Under the pieces are notes generated by a model that saw only the letters and a program-made list of their open reading frames with translations, was not told where the DNA came from and searched no databases. Below, piece after piece: positions 1-10,384 of a stretch of 64,000 nucleotides of DNA; position 1 is the stretch's first letter, and each line of letters opens with the position of its first letter. Made by a program: the position numbers and the translations under genes. This DNA comes from Branchiostoma belcheri (taxonomy: Eukaryota; Chordata; Leptocardii; Amphioxiformes; Branchiostomatidae), in assembly GCF_001625305.1 (NCBI RefSeq), contig NW_017803035.1:507364-571363 (forward strand). The letters are read 5' to 3'.

Positions 1-960
1 GCCTTCGGCTGTCAGGCGATCCCACGCGCGGTCGGGCTGGTACCTTGTGCGATACGGAATACCCCGTGTTGTATTCTATATTTATATCATACCCGGGCCG
101 CAATAACGTTCGATAACGGGTTCCAGACCTGGCCGTACTTTACGGTACGGCCCGGTCCGGAACCCGTTATCGAACGCTTCCATGGCTTCCATAAAACGAC
201 TCAAACGCGTTTTGCCCTACCTGCTTGTGCCCCTTTCAAAAATTCGAATACAGAATCCGGACGTTGGAATTGATATTGTTGCATTTTAGGGTTTAGTGGC
301 ACCAACTTTTGGCTCATCTTGCATTGAAAGGCGTGTTTTCTTGGGTGCATTCCGCATCGACCTCGGTCCCGGCCCTCCCGCGAGTCGGATCGCCCTCGCT
401 ATACCACACTAGAAGTGGGTCTTTAGCCTGTGTTGGTGTTAGTAGCACGTTGGCAGATCATACTGCGCCTGCACAGAACCCTAGATTTTCACGTTTTTAG
501 TTGGATTTTTGGTCAACGTTGCATCAGAATTTTCACTGTTGCAGAGGATATCTTTTTTGACACAACATTTGGAAACAACTAACCTTATATGAGCGAATAC
601 AACCTTATATGAGACATTCTGCTGAAGTGCTATGCACAATATATACATTACGGGTTTCGCGCAGGTGCAGTACGTTCTGCCGACGTGCTGGTATTAGTGT
701 AACATTGCTAGTAATGCGATGTGAAATTGTCGGCAGTCATCAGGCATAATATACTAGTACTTCCCACAGGTTTGGAATGTCAGATATTTTGCTTTGTTAT
801 TCATGCCACAATAATGAAAATTTAGCACTGGAAAAAGCTGAAAACAGATTTGGCTCCAGACCTGTCATTCTGCCTGTCAATCTTCCCCCCATCCAACAGC
901 TGCTGTCAAGCTACTCTGTTTGGACAGAAACACAAACCCACAGCTCACCCATCCAAAATA
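1..960. other. Intergenic or intronic sequence with a long hairpin
   Basis: No exon of the neighbouring minus-strand sulfatase could be found here, although its 3' part must lie in this direction. The only clear structure is a 32-bp inverted repeat near the left end (107-176, listed separately). The short ORFs have no recognisable domains and several open on non-ATG codons. Confidence 0.5.
107..176. repeat. Near-perfect hairpin (32-bp arms, 6-base loop)
   Basis: Arm 107-138 starting CGTTCGATAACGGG is the reverse complement of 145-176 at 30 of 32 positions, with loop TTTACG. The two mismatches lie near the middle of the arm. It may be the end of a foldback element or an unrecognised regulatory hairpin; no coding ORF explains it. 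Confidence 0.75.
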
Positions 961-1165
961 ATAATTAAACTAGTACATGTATATGGTGACAGGAGCAGAG
1001 CAGACTATGAAATTGCAACATTATGTAACCCAACACCAGTCACCATGGTGACAGATGTCAACAAATCATGTCATTGGTCATGTCATTGGTCACTGTTTGG
1101 AGAAGAAGAGGAGGAAGACACTGAGCAAAAACAGTATCTGGTAAACATAAAAAAACATAAGTAGG
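960..1165 (+). repeat. Interspersed repeat, family J copy 1
   Basis: This stretch (TACATGTATATGGTGACAGG, then an A/G-rich run and a GAGCAAAAACA motif) recurs in the same orientation at about 20005-20215 with small indels. Neither copy has an intact ORF. It is probably a degraded mobile element of unknown class. Confidence 0.6.
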
Positions 1166-1253
1166 AAATTCAACCCTGAACTAAATTCATGGTGCTTATG
1201 ACGTAGATTAAACTCACTCACTCACTCACTAACCTACAGACGGAAGTAGATAC

Positions 1254-4200
1254 CTTTGAGAATCCCGTTTGATCCTCCCTCAGTGCAGATCTCAAGATGC
1301 CCTCCGTGATCCGACAGGAAGATCACCAGTGTTCTGTGCTGGATCTGTAGACTGACGAGTGTTGTCAGCACCTCTCCTACAGCCCAGTCCATCTCACGCA
1401 GCCCATCTCCATATCTTCCTGGTGGGAAACACACACAGATTCGCTGCATTTACGGAAGATAACTATTCTGACAATACTGATTAAAAAGTAACATCAAATA
1501 AATAAAAAAACAGACAAAATGTCCACTGGGTCAGTCTACTGAGGAAGACCAGAGTGACTGGTTGAAAGCTCTCGGTGAGAGAATTTTTTGTGTTGGACCA
1601 AAAGTTTTAAATTTAAACTACCAACACACTCAGATGAACTTTCATGATAAAATGTTTACCTCTCCTTGACGTCTGCCTGAACCTGGGTGCAGAGAACATG
1701 TCGGTGTGCATGTGAGCGAAGGAGAAGTAGAAGAAGAAGGGTCTGTCCTTGTGGTTGTGCATGAAGGCTACGGAGTCTTGTAGGAAGGAGGCGGTCAGGT
1801 TATCGTGTCTGAAAGGCTGCTGGACGAGTGTGGAGTTCCAGTACAGGAAACATTTGATGGGGTTAGGATGAGCCATGTGAACCTACACAAAGGTAAGGAA
1901 AACGACTGATGTACACAAGGTGACTTTCACACTGAATGAAGATCACTTAAAGGCATCCAGTGTAGTTTTTAAGGCTTGGAAACCTGATTTTTCAGAGTCA
2001 ATATTCTAGTTGTTTATCTACATACTGCGTTGAAACCACACTGTCCCAATGTATATTGACCCCCTTGGAGCAAAAATTCTGACGAAAAAATGTAACTGGA
2101 AGGGCCCTGGGCTGATTTTTGGGGTACCTCCCAGAAAATAAAGGACTCATCTTGCGGCCAAGCCCAAGGTATGAAATACTGACTCAAATGTGCTAATGTC
2201 AAGAAGTATGTGTGAATATGACAAAGATTGCCTTATTCCATTTTTGCTGCCATGAAATTGCATTGGATGCCTTTAAAAAACAATATTTGACTGACATGAG
2301 TTAATACAATTAATATGAATTAAGGTTTGCATGAATGAATGAATGAATGAATGAAATGGTTTATTCATTAAAGCAAACACTTGCAGCACAAATGGCTGAA
2401 TTGTGGTTTGTACAATTTCTAAAACGTAGCTGCATTACATAGAAAAGCAAATACGACAATTAACTTTCCATACATATTCCATAGAGTGCGGTATATCTGT
2501 TGTAAAACAACGCGAGGAACATTTGTTGCCTCACAGATATTAAACACTTTCGTTTAAAAGCTTTACACAGAATGGCAGCGTGCTATTCCTAAAGCGAGCA
2601 GTCCTGGTCTTAAACTGAGTTATCTTGTTGTTGTTACGTAACGACCTATGGTGGACGTCGCCACGTCGAGAGGGGAGCCATGTACTGTACAATTGTGATT
2701 TCACAAGACTCTGAGCGAAACTAAGACACAGACTGTCCCTTCTGCCGTTCAGACGGCTAAGCCCTGTCGTGTCAAGTGCGGAGTCGTAGGTGACGTACTG
2801 TGGTCCCAGTATGATCCTAAGGGCTCGTTTCTGGACGCGTTCTAGCTTCAAAGACAGGTCTCTTGTCAGTCCAGGGTGCCAAATCACACACGCGTATTGA
2901 GAACAGGTCGCACAAAACCAATGTAAATGAGCACAAGGTCACTCATGTCCAAACCATGTTTCTTCAGATTCCTTAAGACATAAAGTCTCTTGTTCCCTTT
3001 CCCGACTATCGTGGTGACGTGCTCGTTCCACTTCATGTTGTGTTGGAGCATGATTCCCAGGATGCGTGCGCTGTGCACCACTTCAAGGTGGGACGGTCCA
3101 ATGCTGATTTCTGGTGGTGGAGGTGGTTTTTTTGCAAAGCAGAAGAACATGACTTTGCACTTCACCGGGTTTAAGCTCATGTAGTTGGTGTCATATAGTA
3201 GTATACGCATCACATTAGTTACATGATTATTGTTGAATATCATCAGAAAATATTTTGTGTCAAAAGATAATACAATTTGATCCATAGCTTTGCAGCAGAC
3301 ATACAAGAGATTGTTGAAGGGGTCCATGTACATTGTACACATTGCAAATTGCCATCAAAAGTCTTGCAAAATGCCATTAAAAGCTGTGCATTTCTTGATT
3401 AAAATGCATGCAAAAGCTGTGTACTTCTCTTTTAAATCGTGTGAGATACTAGAGTAATGTGTTATAGATGCACAAATGCTGTTGTAGCTACTTAGTCCAT
3501 GCAATGTATCGGTATGTAGCTTTGCACTTTTTACAAGTTTTATTTACAAACTTTATCTACAAACAGAAATAAGGCCACACCAATTTAATTTCTTGGTTGA
3601 CGGATTCGCCCGCTTCATTTCTTTCTGATTTGCAAATAAAAATAAAAATTCAGAATCAACTGCAAAATGCTCATATTTTGCCCTGAACAGTTGAAAACAG
3701 TCCTTTTCATCCTAGTTGTTACAGTTATTCCATCTTTCAATGCAATGGTACTATCAAAAGTTCAAAATTCATTGTTTAAATTTTGAACCAGCCTGGTGTG
3801 TTGATTTCATGGCTCCTATCGTACCATATTGGGCCATAATAGGATGCCTAGGCCTGCAGCTGTTTTTATTTTTTATTCTTTTTTTCGCCCACCCGCTTCA
3901 TTATTTTTCTAGAAAAATCCGTTAACCAAGAAACTAAATTGGAGTGGTCTTATCAAGATAAAACATTAAAAGCATGTATAGAATGTGTGGGAAAATAATT
4001 GAAATAGAGGATAGTGATTTTTGTGGAAAACCTTGGATTCGTCGCATGCCCAGTGGTTGGTAAATGGAAGGTTGGTTCCAACGAAGTCAAACCCATGATG
4101 GTGAGGCAGGTGGCTTCCGTCATCCGGTAAAAACTCATTAATACCTGTGGAACAATTTAAAAATTGTCAGCATCTTCAAAGGAAGTTGAATACTGTAAAT

Positions 4201-6400
4201 TCATTTACTAGTACTTTGATGGTGGCTTCATGTCAGAAGGAAAAAGAGGAGTTTGCAGTGTTTTGGGGTTCAAACAATTCTGTAGTACAGTCATAAAACA
4301 TGTGTACCTTAAGTATTCAGTGTTCGAAATACCTGTCTGCAGTCTGCAATCTGCAGATAGATCTTCAAGATTGCAGAAGAAAAATTTATACAATCTGCAA
4401 TTTTGCAGCAGGAAAAATTGGCACTTGAGATTTGGTGCTCTTGGCCCCAAGGACAGACAACACTTAAGCTTCTGTTCTGAAACAACAGGAGCTTCTTCAC
4501 TAATTTGCATCAACCTTGTCTTGACTTGTCTATCTTTTGTTTCTTTTTGGACTTCCAAAAATTTGTCTTCACTAATTTGCATATCAATCAATAGTTCATG
4601 CTTATAAACCTGCAAGATTGCAGTATGGTGGCTTGTATATTTGCAGAAAGTATTTCCAAATTGCAGAACAAAATTTTGACTCTTCTGTAATATTGCAGAG
4701 CACTGAAAAAAAGTATTTCGACCACTGTAGTATTCATTTACACGTACCTGGATATCTAACCTTCATCAATGTACAGTCATAATAGATTGGGTGACATTCC
4801 CAGTGTCCCTATGTAGTCTATTACGTAAGCTTTTGTATGTTTTTTTTTATTGAATTGGATACAAAAGCCAAGGCTACAGTGACATAATTGATAATACTAG
4901 CAGGGAAACATTTGAATCTTAATTGGGCTCTACGTATGCTGTCGTAAAGTTATAACGTTAATGTTCTAACTCTAATATTTTGCCATTTAACTGAAGTGAT
5001 CCACTAATGCAGCATCAGTTATCCCAAGGTACACTCACTATGCACACTTCAGTGGCGGTTGTTCATAATCATACTTAGACAAATCTTGAGACAGTGTCGA
5101 TAAATTAGCCCTTGTCCGGCTGACATTCCTGGCACAATATTTTTCAATAATTTTATGTCTTAATTAGATCATAGACCCACAAATTTTTTTGCCCTGTAGT
5201 GGCAAAGTTACTTCTGCATTCGTTGCGTTTCACTGCGGTGTGATGCGTTGCACGAGAAATACCCCCAAATCGTAGCTATACCGTGTGCTATATAGATGGT
5301 TACTGTATGTGGAGAACGACAATTGTTGTGCTCAGCAGGACCAGGGTTAGTATTATCAATGGGGGATCTGGGCACCTGACAGAATCTTGAGAGTTGTGGC
5401 CCCTATTCTGAACAATAGTGTACACTGTAGGTGTAAGAGAACCAATTAGCTCAAACCTAGATGCCACTTGCCGACCAGGCCGGTGGCGTACCCAGCATCT
5501 TTTAGAGCCTCGGCGATGGTTGTCTCATTCTTCGGCAGGCCTCCACTACCATCGTTTAAAAAGACTCTCTCTCCACCCCACACACCAACGCGGATGGGAA
5601 GACGACCTGGGAGGAAAGGAAAATCAGTTCAGGGTTGATCGACGAAGACCAGGGGGAAAGAGAAAAAATATAAATCGGAGACAGAACAGAAACATAAAAT
5701 CTTTCCCCTTAGGCCACACCAATTTAATTTCTTGGTTAATGGATTTTTGTAGAAAAATAATGGAGCGGCCGGGCGATAAAAAAATGAAAAATTAAAAACA
5801 GGCCTATAAGGCAGATATTATTATGGCCCAAAATGGTAGGATAGAAGCCATGAAGTCAACACACCAGGCTGGTTCAAAATTTAAACAATGAATTTTGAAC
5901 TTTTAATGATGCCATTGCATTGAAAGATGGAATAACTGTAACAACTAGGAAGAAAAGGACTGTTTTCAACTGTTCAGGGCAAAATATGAGCATTTTGTGG
6001 TTGATTCTGAATTTCTATTCTTTTGCAAATCAGAAAAAAATGAAGCGGGCGAATCCGTTAACCAAGAAATTAAATTGGTGTGGCCTTTAATAGAGCCAGG
6101 TATGTAGACAGTCCCACCTGTCAGCAGTGCTGCCCTGCTCGGGGAACACAGCGAGTCTGCGCTGTACCACTGCAGGAAGCGCATCCCCTCCGCCGCCATC
6201 TTGTCTATCTCACCACACTCCTGGGTAGGATGGCCGTAACTGCACAGATCCCCCCACCCCATGTCATCAGCCACCATCAGGACGATGTTAGGCTTGTCGG
6301 GGATGGTGATGCCGCTCTTGAGCTTCCCTTTTATCCCATGATGCAACAGATTCAGCGACAGCAGTAGCGTGACCCAGGTCACACCTATCTTGTGAGTCAT
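1254..6400 (-). CDS. Sulfatase of the steroid sulfatase/ARS-D/E/F/H clade, 5' five exons (3' end outside window)
   Basis: Five exons join in frame with GT-AG borders: 6400-6118 (start ATG), 5606-5457, 4144-4032, 1882-1660 and 1418-1254, giving 311 codons. Residues 1-25 are a hydrophobic signal peptide. Metal-site aspartates are in VADDMGWGD (D45, D46). The formylglycine motif CSPSR starts at C85 and is followed by AALLTG, then a GKWHLG motif. Later parts ([33 protein letters not shown]) align best with human STS and its ARS paralogues. Known for the family: lysosomal, secreted or ER enzymes hydrolysing sulfate esters after Cys is converted to formylglycine. The two-helix membrane hairpin of vertebrate STS is absent; the exon 3-4 junction lies where it would be. 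The substrate is unknown. The last visible exon ends in phase 1, so more exons lie beyond base 1. Start codons of this gene and TBCC are 187 bases apart. Confidence 0.9.
1947..2276. mobile_element. MITE family H copy 1 (TTAA target site)
   Basis: A 322-bp element (1951-2272) has inverted ends AGGCATCC and GGATGCCT and is flanked by TTAA at 1947-1950 and 2273-2276. A second copy lies at 25326-25683. TTAA target duplication is typical of piggyBac-like elements; no transposase is present. It sits in the sulfatase gene, in the intron between the third and fourth coding exons. Confidence 0.75.
2540..3345 (-). mobile_element. Non-LTR retrotransposon 3' fragment (reverse transcriptase C-terminus), frameshifted
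   Basis: Two overlapping minus-strand frames encode typical CR1/Jockey-type ORF2 C-terminal motifs: [11 protein letters not shown], then NMKWNEHV and [14 protein letters not shown], then after a shift near 2890 [10 protein letters not shown] and [14 protein letters not shown]. The frame shift and the truncation at about 3345 show it is dead. It lies in a sulfatase intron. Confidence 0.85.
3573..3949. mobile_element. MITE family A copy 1
   Basis: 377-bp non-autonomous element with long inverted ends: GGCCACACCAATTTAATTTC on the left and the matching complement on the right ending GGAGTGGTC. Flanks are TAA and TTA (one mismatch). Other copies are at 5712-6085 and 29364-29749. The subterminal TTCGCCCGC block is shared with families B and C. 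Located in a sulfatase intron. Confidence 0.8.
3950..5456. other. Sulfatase introns 2-3, no further gene
   Basis: Apart from exon 3 (4032-4144), this holds no domain-bearing ORF. The antisense and sense ORFs around 4208-4615 come from a low-complexity stretch with repeated CTGCAATCTGCA-like words and are not credible proteins. No element boundaries are evident. Confidence 0.5.
5712..6085. mobile_element. MITE family A copy 2
   Basis: 374-bp copy in the opposite orientation to the one at 3573, between sulfatase exons 1 and 2. The ends are GGCCACACCAATTTAATTTC and its complement. The flanks are TTA and TTT. Its right end lies 32 bases from the exon 1 splice donor at 6117. Confidence 0.8.
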
Positions 6401-6587
6401 GTCATCAATGTTGTTATAGCTGACTTAATCAGGTTACAAATATAGAGCACTAGTCATGGGGAACCAGTTGAGTCACTTCAAAGTAAACAACCTTTGACCT
6501 GATGACCTAAAAAATAAACGTAACCTTTAACCTGTTTACCTATTGACCCCAACTGCGCAAGCGCTGTATTCATTCATTCAAACCAAA
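6401..6587. promoter_or_regulatory. Short divergent promoter between sulfatase and TBCC
   Basis: 187 bases separate the two start codons, so both genes must share this region or overlap it with their 5' leaders. A TGCGCAAGCGCT element at 6554-6565 differs from the NRF-1 consensus at one position. TGACCTGATGACCT at 6495-6508 reads as a direct repeat of AGGTCA with a 2-base spacer on the minus strand. These are motif matches only; binding is inferred. Confidence 0.55.
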
Positions 6588-7629
6588 ATGGCGGAATCAG
6601 AAGTCGTGATCGTTGGAGAGACCTGGGAAACCACCGAGAATTCTCTCTACGAAGAGAGAAAAGGGGCAGTGGTCGGGAAGCTACAGAAAAGAGAAGAGGA
6701 ACTGGCAGAAAAGAAAGAGAAGAGGCGTTTGGAGAAAGAAAAAACGTCAGCGGAAGACGAAACGTCCGACTTCTTTGCGACTACGTTCCGGAAAGAGAAA
6801 GCCGCCATAGAAAAATCACTGGAGGACTTAGATGCCACCCCTAAAGAATGGACTCTCCGACCACTTCGATAACATCACGGCGGCCCTGCAGAAACTGCAG
6901 AAGTTTGTGACGGATTCGACAAGTTTTCTACCGGGTTACGACGTCCGCCAGGCACAGGAAGCGATCGGTAACCTTCAGGCCGCCTTCAGCGAGAAGCGGG
7001 AACAGCTCCTCCCCAAGAAGAAATTCGCCTTCAAGAAAAAGAAGGAAGGAGCGAAAGAGCCGAAAAAGAAAGCACCTCAGGCGGCCGCAGAGGTGAAACC
7101 TCCGACCCAGATCGCGCCAGTTGTTCAGGTGGAGTGCGGATTCGCTGATAAAGTCTCCCAAACTCTGACTTTGCAACCGCACGAGATCGAGAACCAGGAC
7201 GTGTCTCTCGCCCGTCTGACCGACTGTACGGTGAAGCTGTACGGCACAGCCGGCACCGTGCACATCTCTAACGTCTCCGCCTGCCGTATCTTCACCGGCC
7301 CCGTCTCCAGGTCTATCTTCGTGGACGACTGTAAGGATACCGTGCTGGTGATCGCCTGCCAACAACTGCGAGTACATCACACCGAGGATACACAGTTCTA
7401 CCTACACGTGACAAGCCGAGGGATCATAGAGGATAGCACCCGACTTCTGTTCGCTCCCTACAACTGGACATATCCAGACATGGAAGAACACTACAAGAAA
7501 GCGGGACTGGACAGGGAAAGAAATACGTGGGACGATATAGATGACTTTAATTGGCTTGCGTCAGATGCTCATTCTCCGAACTGGGCTGTTATGAACGTAG
7601 AAGAAAGAGTGGGGGGTTGGGAGCCCTAG
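6588..7629 (+). CDS. TBCC: Tubulin-folding cofactor C, with one internal frameshift
   Basis: The protein begins MAESEVVIVGETWE at 6588 in a good start context and runs through a charged helical region to about 6845. There the frame shifts by one base and continues as GLSDHFDNITAALQKLQ to the stop at 7629. The second frame carries the LQPKKRFAF-like block (LLPKKKFAFKKKK) and the C-CAP/TBCC beta-helix: DCTVKLYG, GPVSRSIFVDDC and ACQQLRVHHTEDT, whose arginine matches the catalytic arginine finger of TBCC and RP2. The C-terminus (DDIDDFNWLASDAHSPNW) matches vertebrate TBCC closely. Known role: GTPase activator for beta-tubulin in the cofactor complex that releases folded tubulin dimers, in the cytoplasm. 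Single exon, as in human. The shift is probably a sequencing or assembly error, since both halves are well conserved. Confidence 0.93.
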
Positions 7630-8438
7630 TCAGTAGAAGTGGCTACTGTAGATTCATTTAACTTCACTGTGATTTTATTTTGCGGTAGGAGAAAGTGAGA
7701 TATTCATGACATTTTAAATTCGACAGAGTTGAAACAATTCGTAGTACACAATTGAGGCAAATTGGAAATGCATATTCTCGGGACCGTGAATTCGCAGTGA
7801 GTAGGTCACTAAAAATAGAACCACCGCAAAAGTTTCACAATTTAAAGTATCACTTCAACTGTGCATAGTAATTATACTACTATCTGTCCTTAGTCTCTGG
7901 CAGATTGTTTGTTTCATTTCATAAAAAAAAAATTGGCATCATTTGTAGCAATGGAATATTAGTGTTAATAATGAAGAAGTTTTATTGCAAATTCGTGCCC
8001 GTAGGCTCATTGCAAATCATAAACATACAACAGTATTGAAACAGATTATATTATTATACAATAGTATCTACATGATGAAAAGTAGTTGACTAAAACTATA
8101 GCTATGTCTGAATAATAATAATGTACCAAGTAAATGTAAGCCGATGAAATCTTGGCCCTCCAAATGTTCGGCCCTATGCCGAAAAGGTGTTACAGTCCTG
8201 AACAGCCAGAGTGGTATACATCTAGTGTAATCCTGAGCCTAACAGTGAAATTAACAAGACCTTTGGCAAAAAATTTTCCCTTGAGCAACAAAGTTTTCTC
8301 AAGTGCACGTTAGTAGTACATAAGTCAAAGTATTAATGCCATACAGTAATGCAGCATTAAATGTGTGTACTCAATGAATCCATATTTTTATTGTTGTTAA
8401 ATTGATTCTCAGTCTGCAAATGTGTTGCTGCCAGGAAT
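7630..8438. other. TBCC downstream sequence and repeat debris
   Basis: No gene is visible. The TBCC 3' UTR must begin here, but there is no clear AATAAA on the plus strand. A repeat at 7971-8104 (listed separately) recurs inverted near the right end of the window. Confidence 0.5.
7971..8104 (-). repeat. Repeat family M copy 1, retroelement-like tail
   Basis: Almost the same sequence as the reverse complement of 63516-63655. On the minus strand it ends with an AATAAAACTTCTTC tail, the usual look of a LINE-like 3' end. No coding remnant is attached. Confidence 0.7.
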
Positions 8439-8861
8439 TATGGCCACACCGACTGAATTTTATGGATGACATCCAAGCACGCATTGATTTTATTTTTTTC
8501 TAAAGAATAAAAAAAATCACGTCCTCCAAGGCTCTGGCCAGACTCTAGTCTAGGCCTGGGTAGTCCATGGTAGCTAGTGACAATACGGAGCCGGTGGGAC
8601 TACAGAGGATGGCACCCAAGCTACCAAAGCACCACGACTCAAGAACTCAATACATACGTACAGTGCAAGCATATGCCGGCTGGCTTGTCATTAACGTCGC
8701 TATGTTACAATGTACATCCGCAAATTCACAATACCGACTTTGTATTCCTGTGATTTAGTAGCATTTGTATTTTTGTTTCCGGATTTTTTTATTCGCCCGC
8801 GCGCACTAGTTTGGGGGTCTTCAGAGGATGTCATCCATAAAATTAAGTCGGCATGGCCTAT
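8439..8861. mobile_element. MITE family B copy 1
   Basis: Element 8442-8858 starts GGCCACACCGACTGAATTTT and ends in the imperfect complement GCATGGCC, flanked by a perfect 3-base duplication TAT (8439-8441 and 8859-8861). The subterminal ATGGATGACATCC and its complement GGATGTCATCCAT mark both ends. Other copies: 23611-24224 and 31780-32219. Confidence 0.85.
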
Positions 8862-10174
8862 AGTAGAATAAAAATATGTTTGTAATAATATAAATGGCAC
8901 ATTTTATCTGACTGAGGTCTAATTTATGCTAATGGTGATTGTAATTAATAAAAATTTTGAAAAGAGCATGTGAGACAGTCTTTTAGACCTCAATCATTTC
9001 ATCAGGTAATCTGTATAGCTTCTTGTTAGGTTTAAATGCTGTCATATCTTCGGAACCTTCCTGAACAATATACAGTTGTGTAGTTCAAAACAAGCTGTAA
9101 AATACACGCTATAACTGTCTGACTACATCATGCTTCTGCAAACATTTAATCTGGATGAATTGTGCATATGTGCTGATATGGAGGAATTATTTCTGGGTTG
9201 AGAACTGCCTGATACAATGTTATTGTAGGTTGGAATGACCAGTTTCAATAGTAATATATAATTGTTTTTTTGGTTTATTTCAATTGAACAACTGGCAGCC
9301 CACAGGGTTGAATTATGTGTTCGTACATATACATGGGAAGATAAAACACTTGCTCAGTATTATTCATCATATCAGTCAAGATCTATACTGGTAATAAAAA
9401 GTAAGGGCAGTAAAATCAGTAACAGTATTCTAGTCACAGTCACATACCGGGGGGGGGTACATCTTAGTCACAACAAGTAAAATCTAATACATAAATGATA
9501 ATAGAGAATCCTGAGCTCCTATTGGACTGATTTTAACTGTATGGCCACAAGCTCTCAGGAGGAGACCCTATCAGCCCTTGACAACAAGAAACATGTAGCA
9601 CAGACTAACAGTAGAAACAAGACATTTGGATCAGAGCCTATTTGTTTTATTTACATTTCTTCATGACATCTTTACATATATACACTGTTAAATGACCTTG
9701 GCTTGATCATATATATATGTTACCAGGTGAAATGTCAGCTACTTATATTAACATAAACATATATGCATTTGGGGGGGGGGATTTCGAATGGTACATTTCC
9801 TTTTTTTCTAATTAAAAAAAAATGAAATGAGGCAAATGAAATTTGTGTGGCCTAGATTAGAACAGACTTTGGAATGCGGTGTAAGCTTAACGGTATGATA
9901 TTATTAGAGTAATGAGTTACAACAGCGGTTGATAAGTCACTGTAAACTCTCCGTAGGCAAGTACCATCGGGAAAAGGGTATATTTACTAACATAAAATCC
10001 TTACTATGACCGCATGCAGTATACTTAACCGCATTCACATTGTTGGTTCCATGGTACAAAATTTCCACAATATCGCATGTTAGGTGCTGTGGCGTCACAG
10101 TAGATATCACACCCGTCTTGAGATTATTGTAATATTGAGTCGCTAGGTCATGAAAAGCGCCCTCTGACGATTCC
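8862..10174. other. Non-coding stretch, no gene seen
   Basis: AT-rich sequence with poly-G runs near 9450 and 9770 and short ATA-rich tracts. The ORF at 9262-9480 has no recognisable domain. A short degenerate repeat end (CAAATGAAATTTGTGTGGCC) at about 9834-9853 resembles the MITE termini seen elsewhere. Confidence 0.45.
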
Positions 10175-10384
10175 TTAAGGTTTTGCCTCGTCAGCGTCTT
10201 GTTCTTTGTCTGCAGAGTTCACCTCGGTACTTTCCGTCTCGTCATTGGTGGACAGGTTCAGAGTTTCAATGGTGGCTGCAGATGAGTTAGTGACGACTAC
10301 TGAAGGCACTGCCATGGCACGGTAAGGCGGAGAATCCTCGGGCCTGGTTGGGCCTATGATGGCTTTACTTTTAGCGCAGCCCAT
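10175..10384 (-). CDS. Small protein with N-myristoylation/palmitoylation signal (69 aa)
   Basis: The ORF starts at a true ATG at 10384 with MGCAKSK. Gly2 with Ser6 and Lys7 fits an N-myristoylation site, and Cys3 next to it is a typical palmitoylation position, so the product probably sits on the inner face of a membrane. The rest is low-complexity: Ser/Thr-rich (SAATIETLNLSTNDETEST), then acidic (DKEQDADEAKP). A pyrimidine tract plus AG lies 4 bases upstream of the ATG on the minus strand, suggesting a spliced 5' UTR whose first exon would lie towards the peripherin promoter. No family was recognised. It could be a chance ORF, but the start motif, the splice acceptor and the position opposite PRPH2 support a gene. 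Confidence 0.55.
   Translation of the reverse strand: MGCAKSKAIIGPTRPEDSPPYRAMAVPSVVVTNSSAATIETLNLSTNDETESTEVNSADKEQDADEAKP

Noticed and set aside
1-1253. Sulfatase exon 6 (expected WEGGIRVPG-like sequence)
   Set aside because: No matching frame with a splice acceptor of the right phase was found, so the exon must lie outside the window.
4208-4615. Overlapping 125- and 135-residue ORFs on both strands
   Set aside because: Low-complexity CTGCAA-rich sequence within a sulfatase intron; no domains and no splice support.
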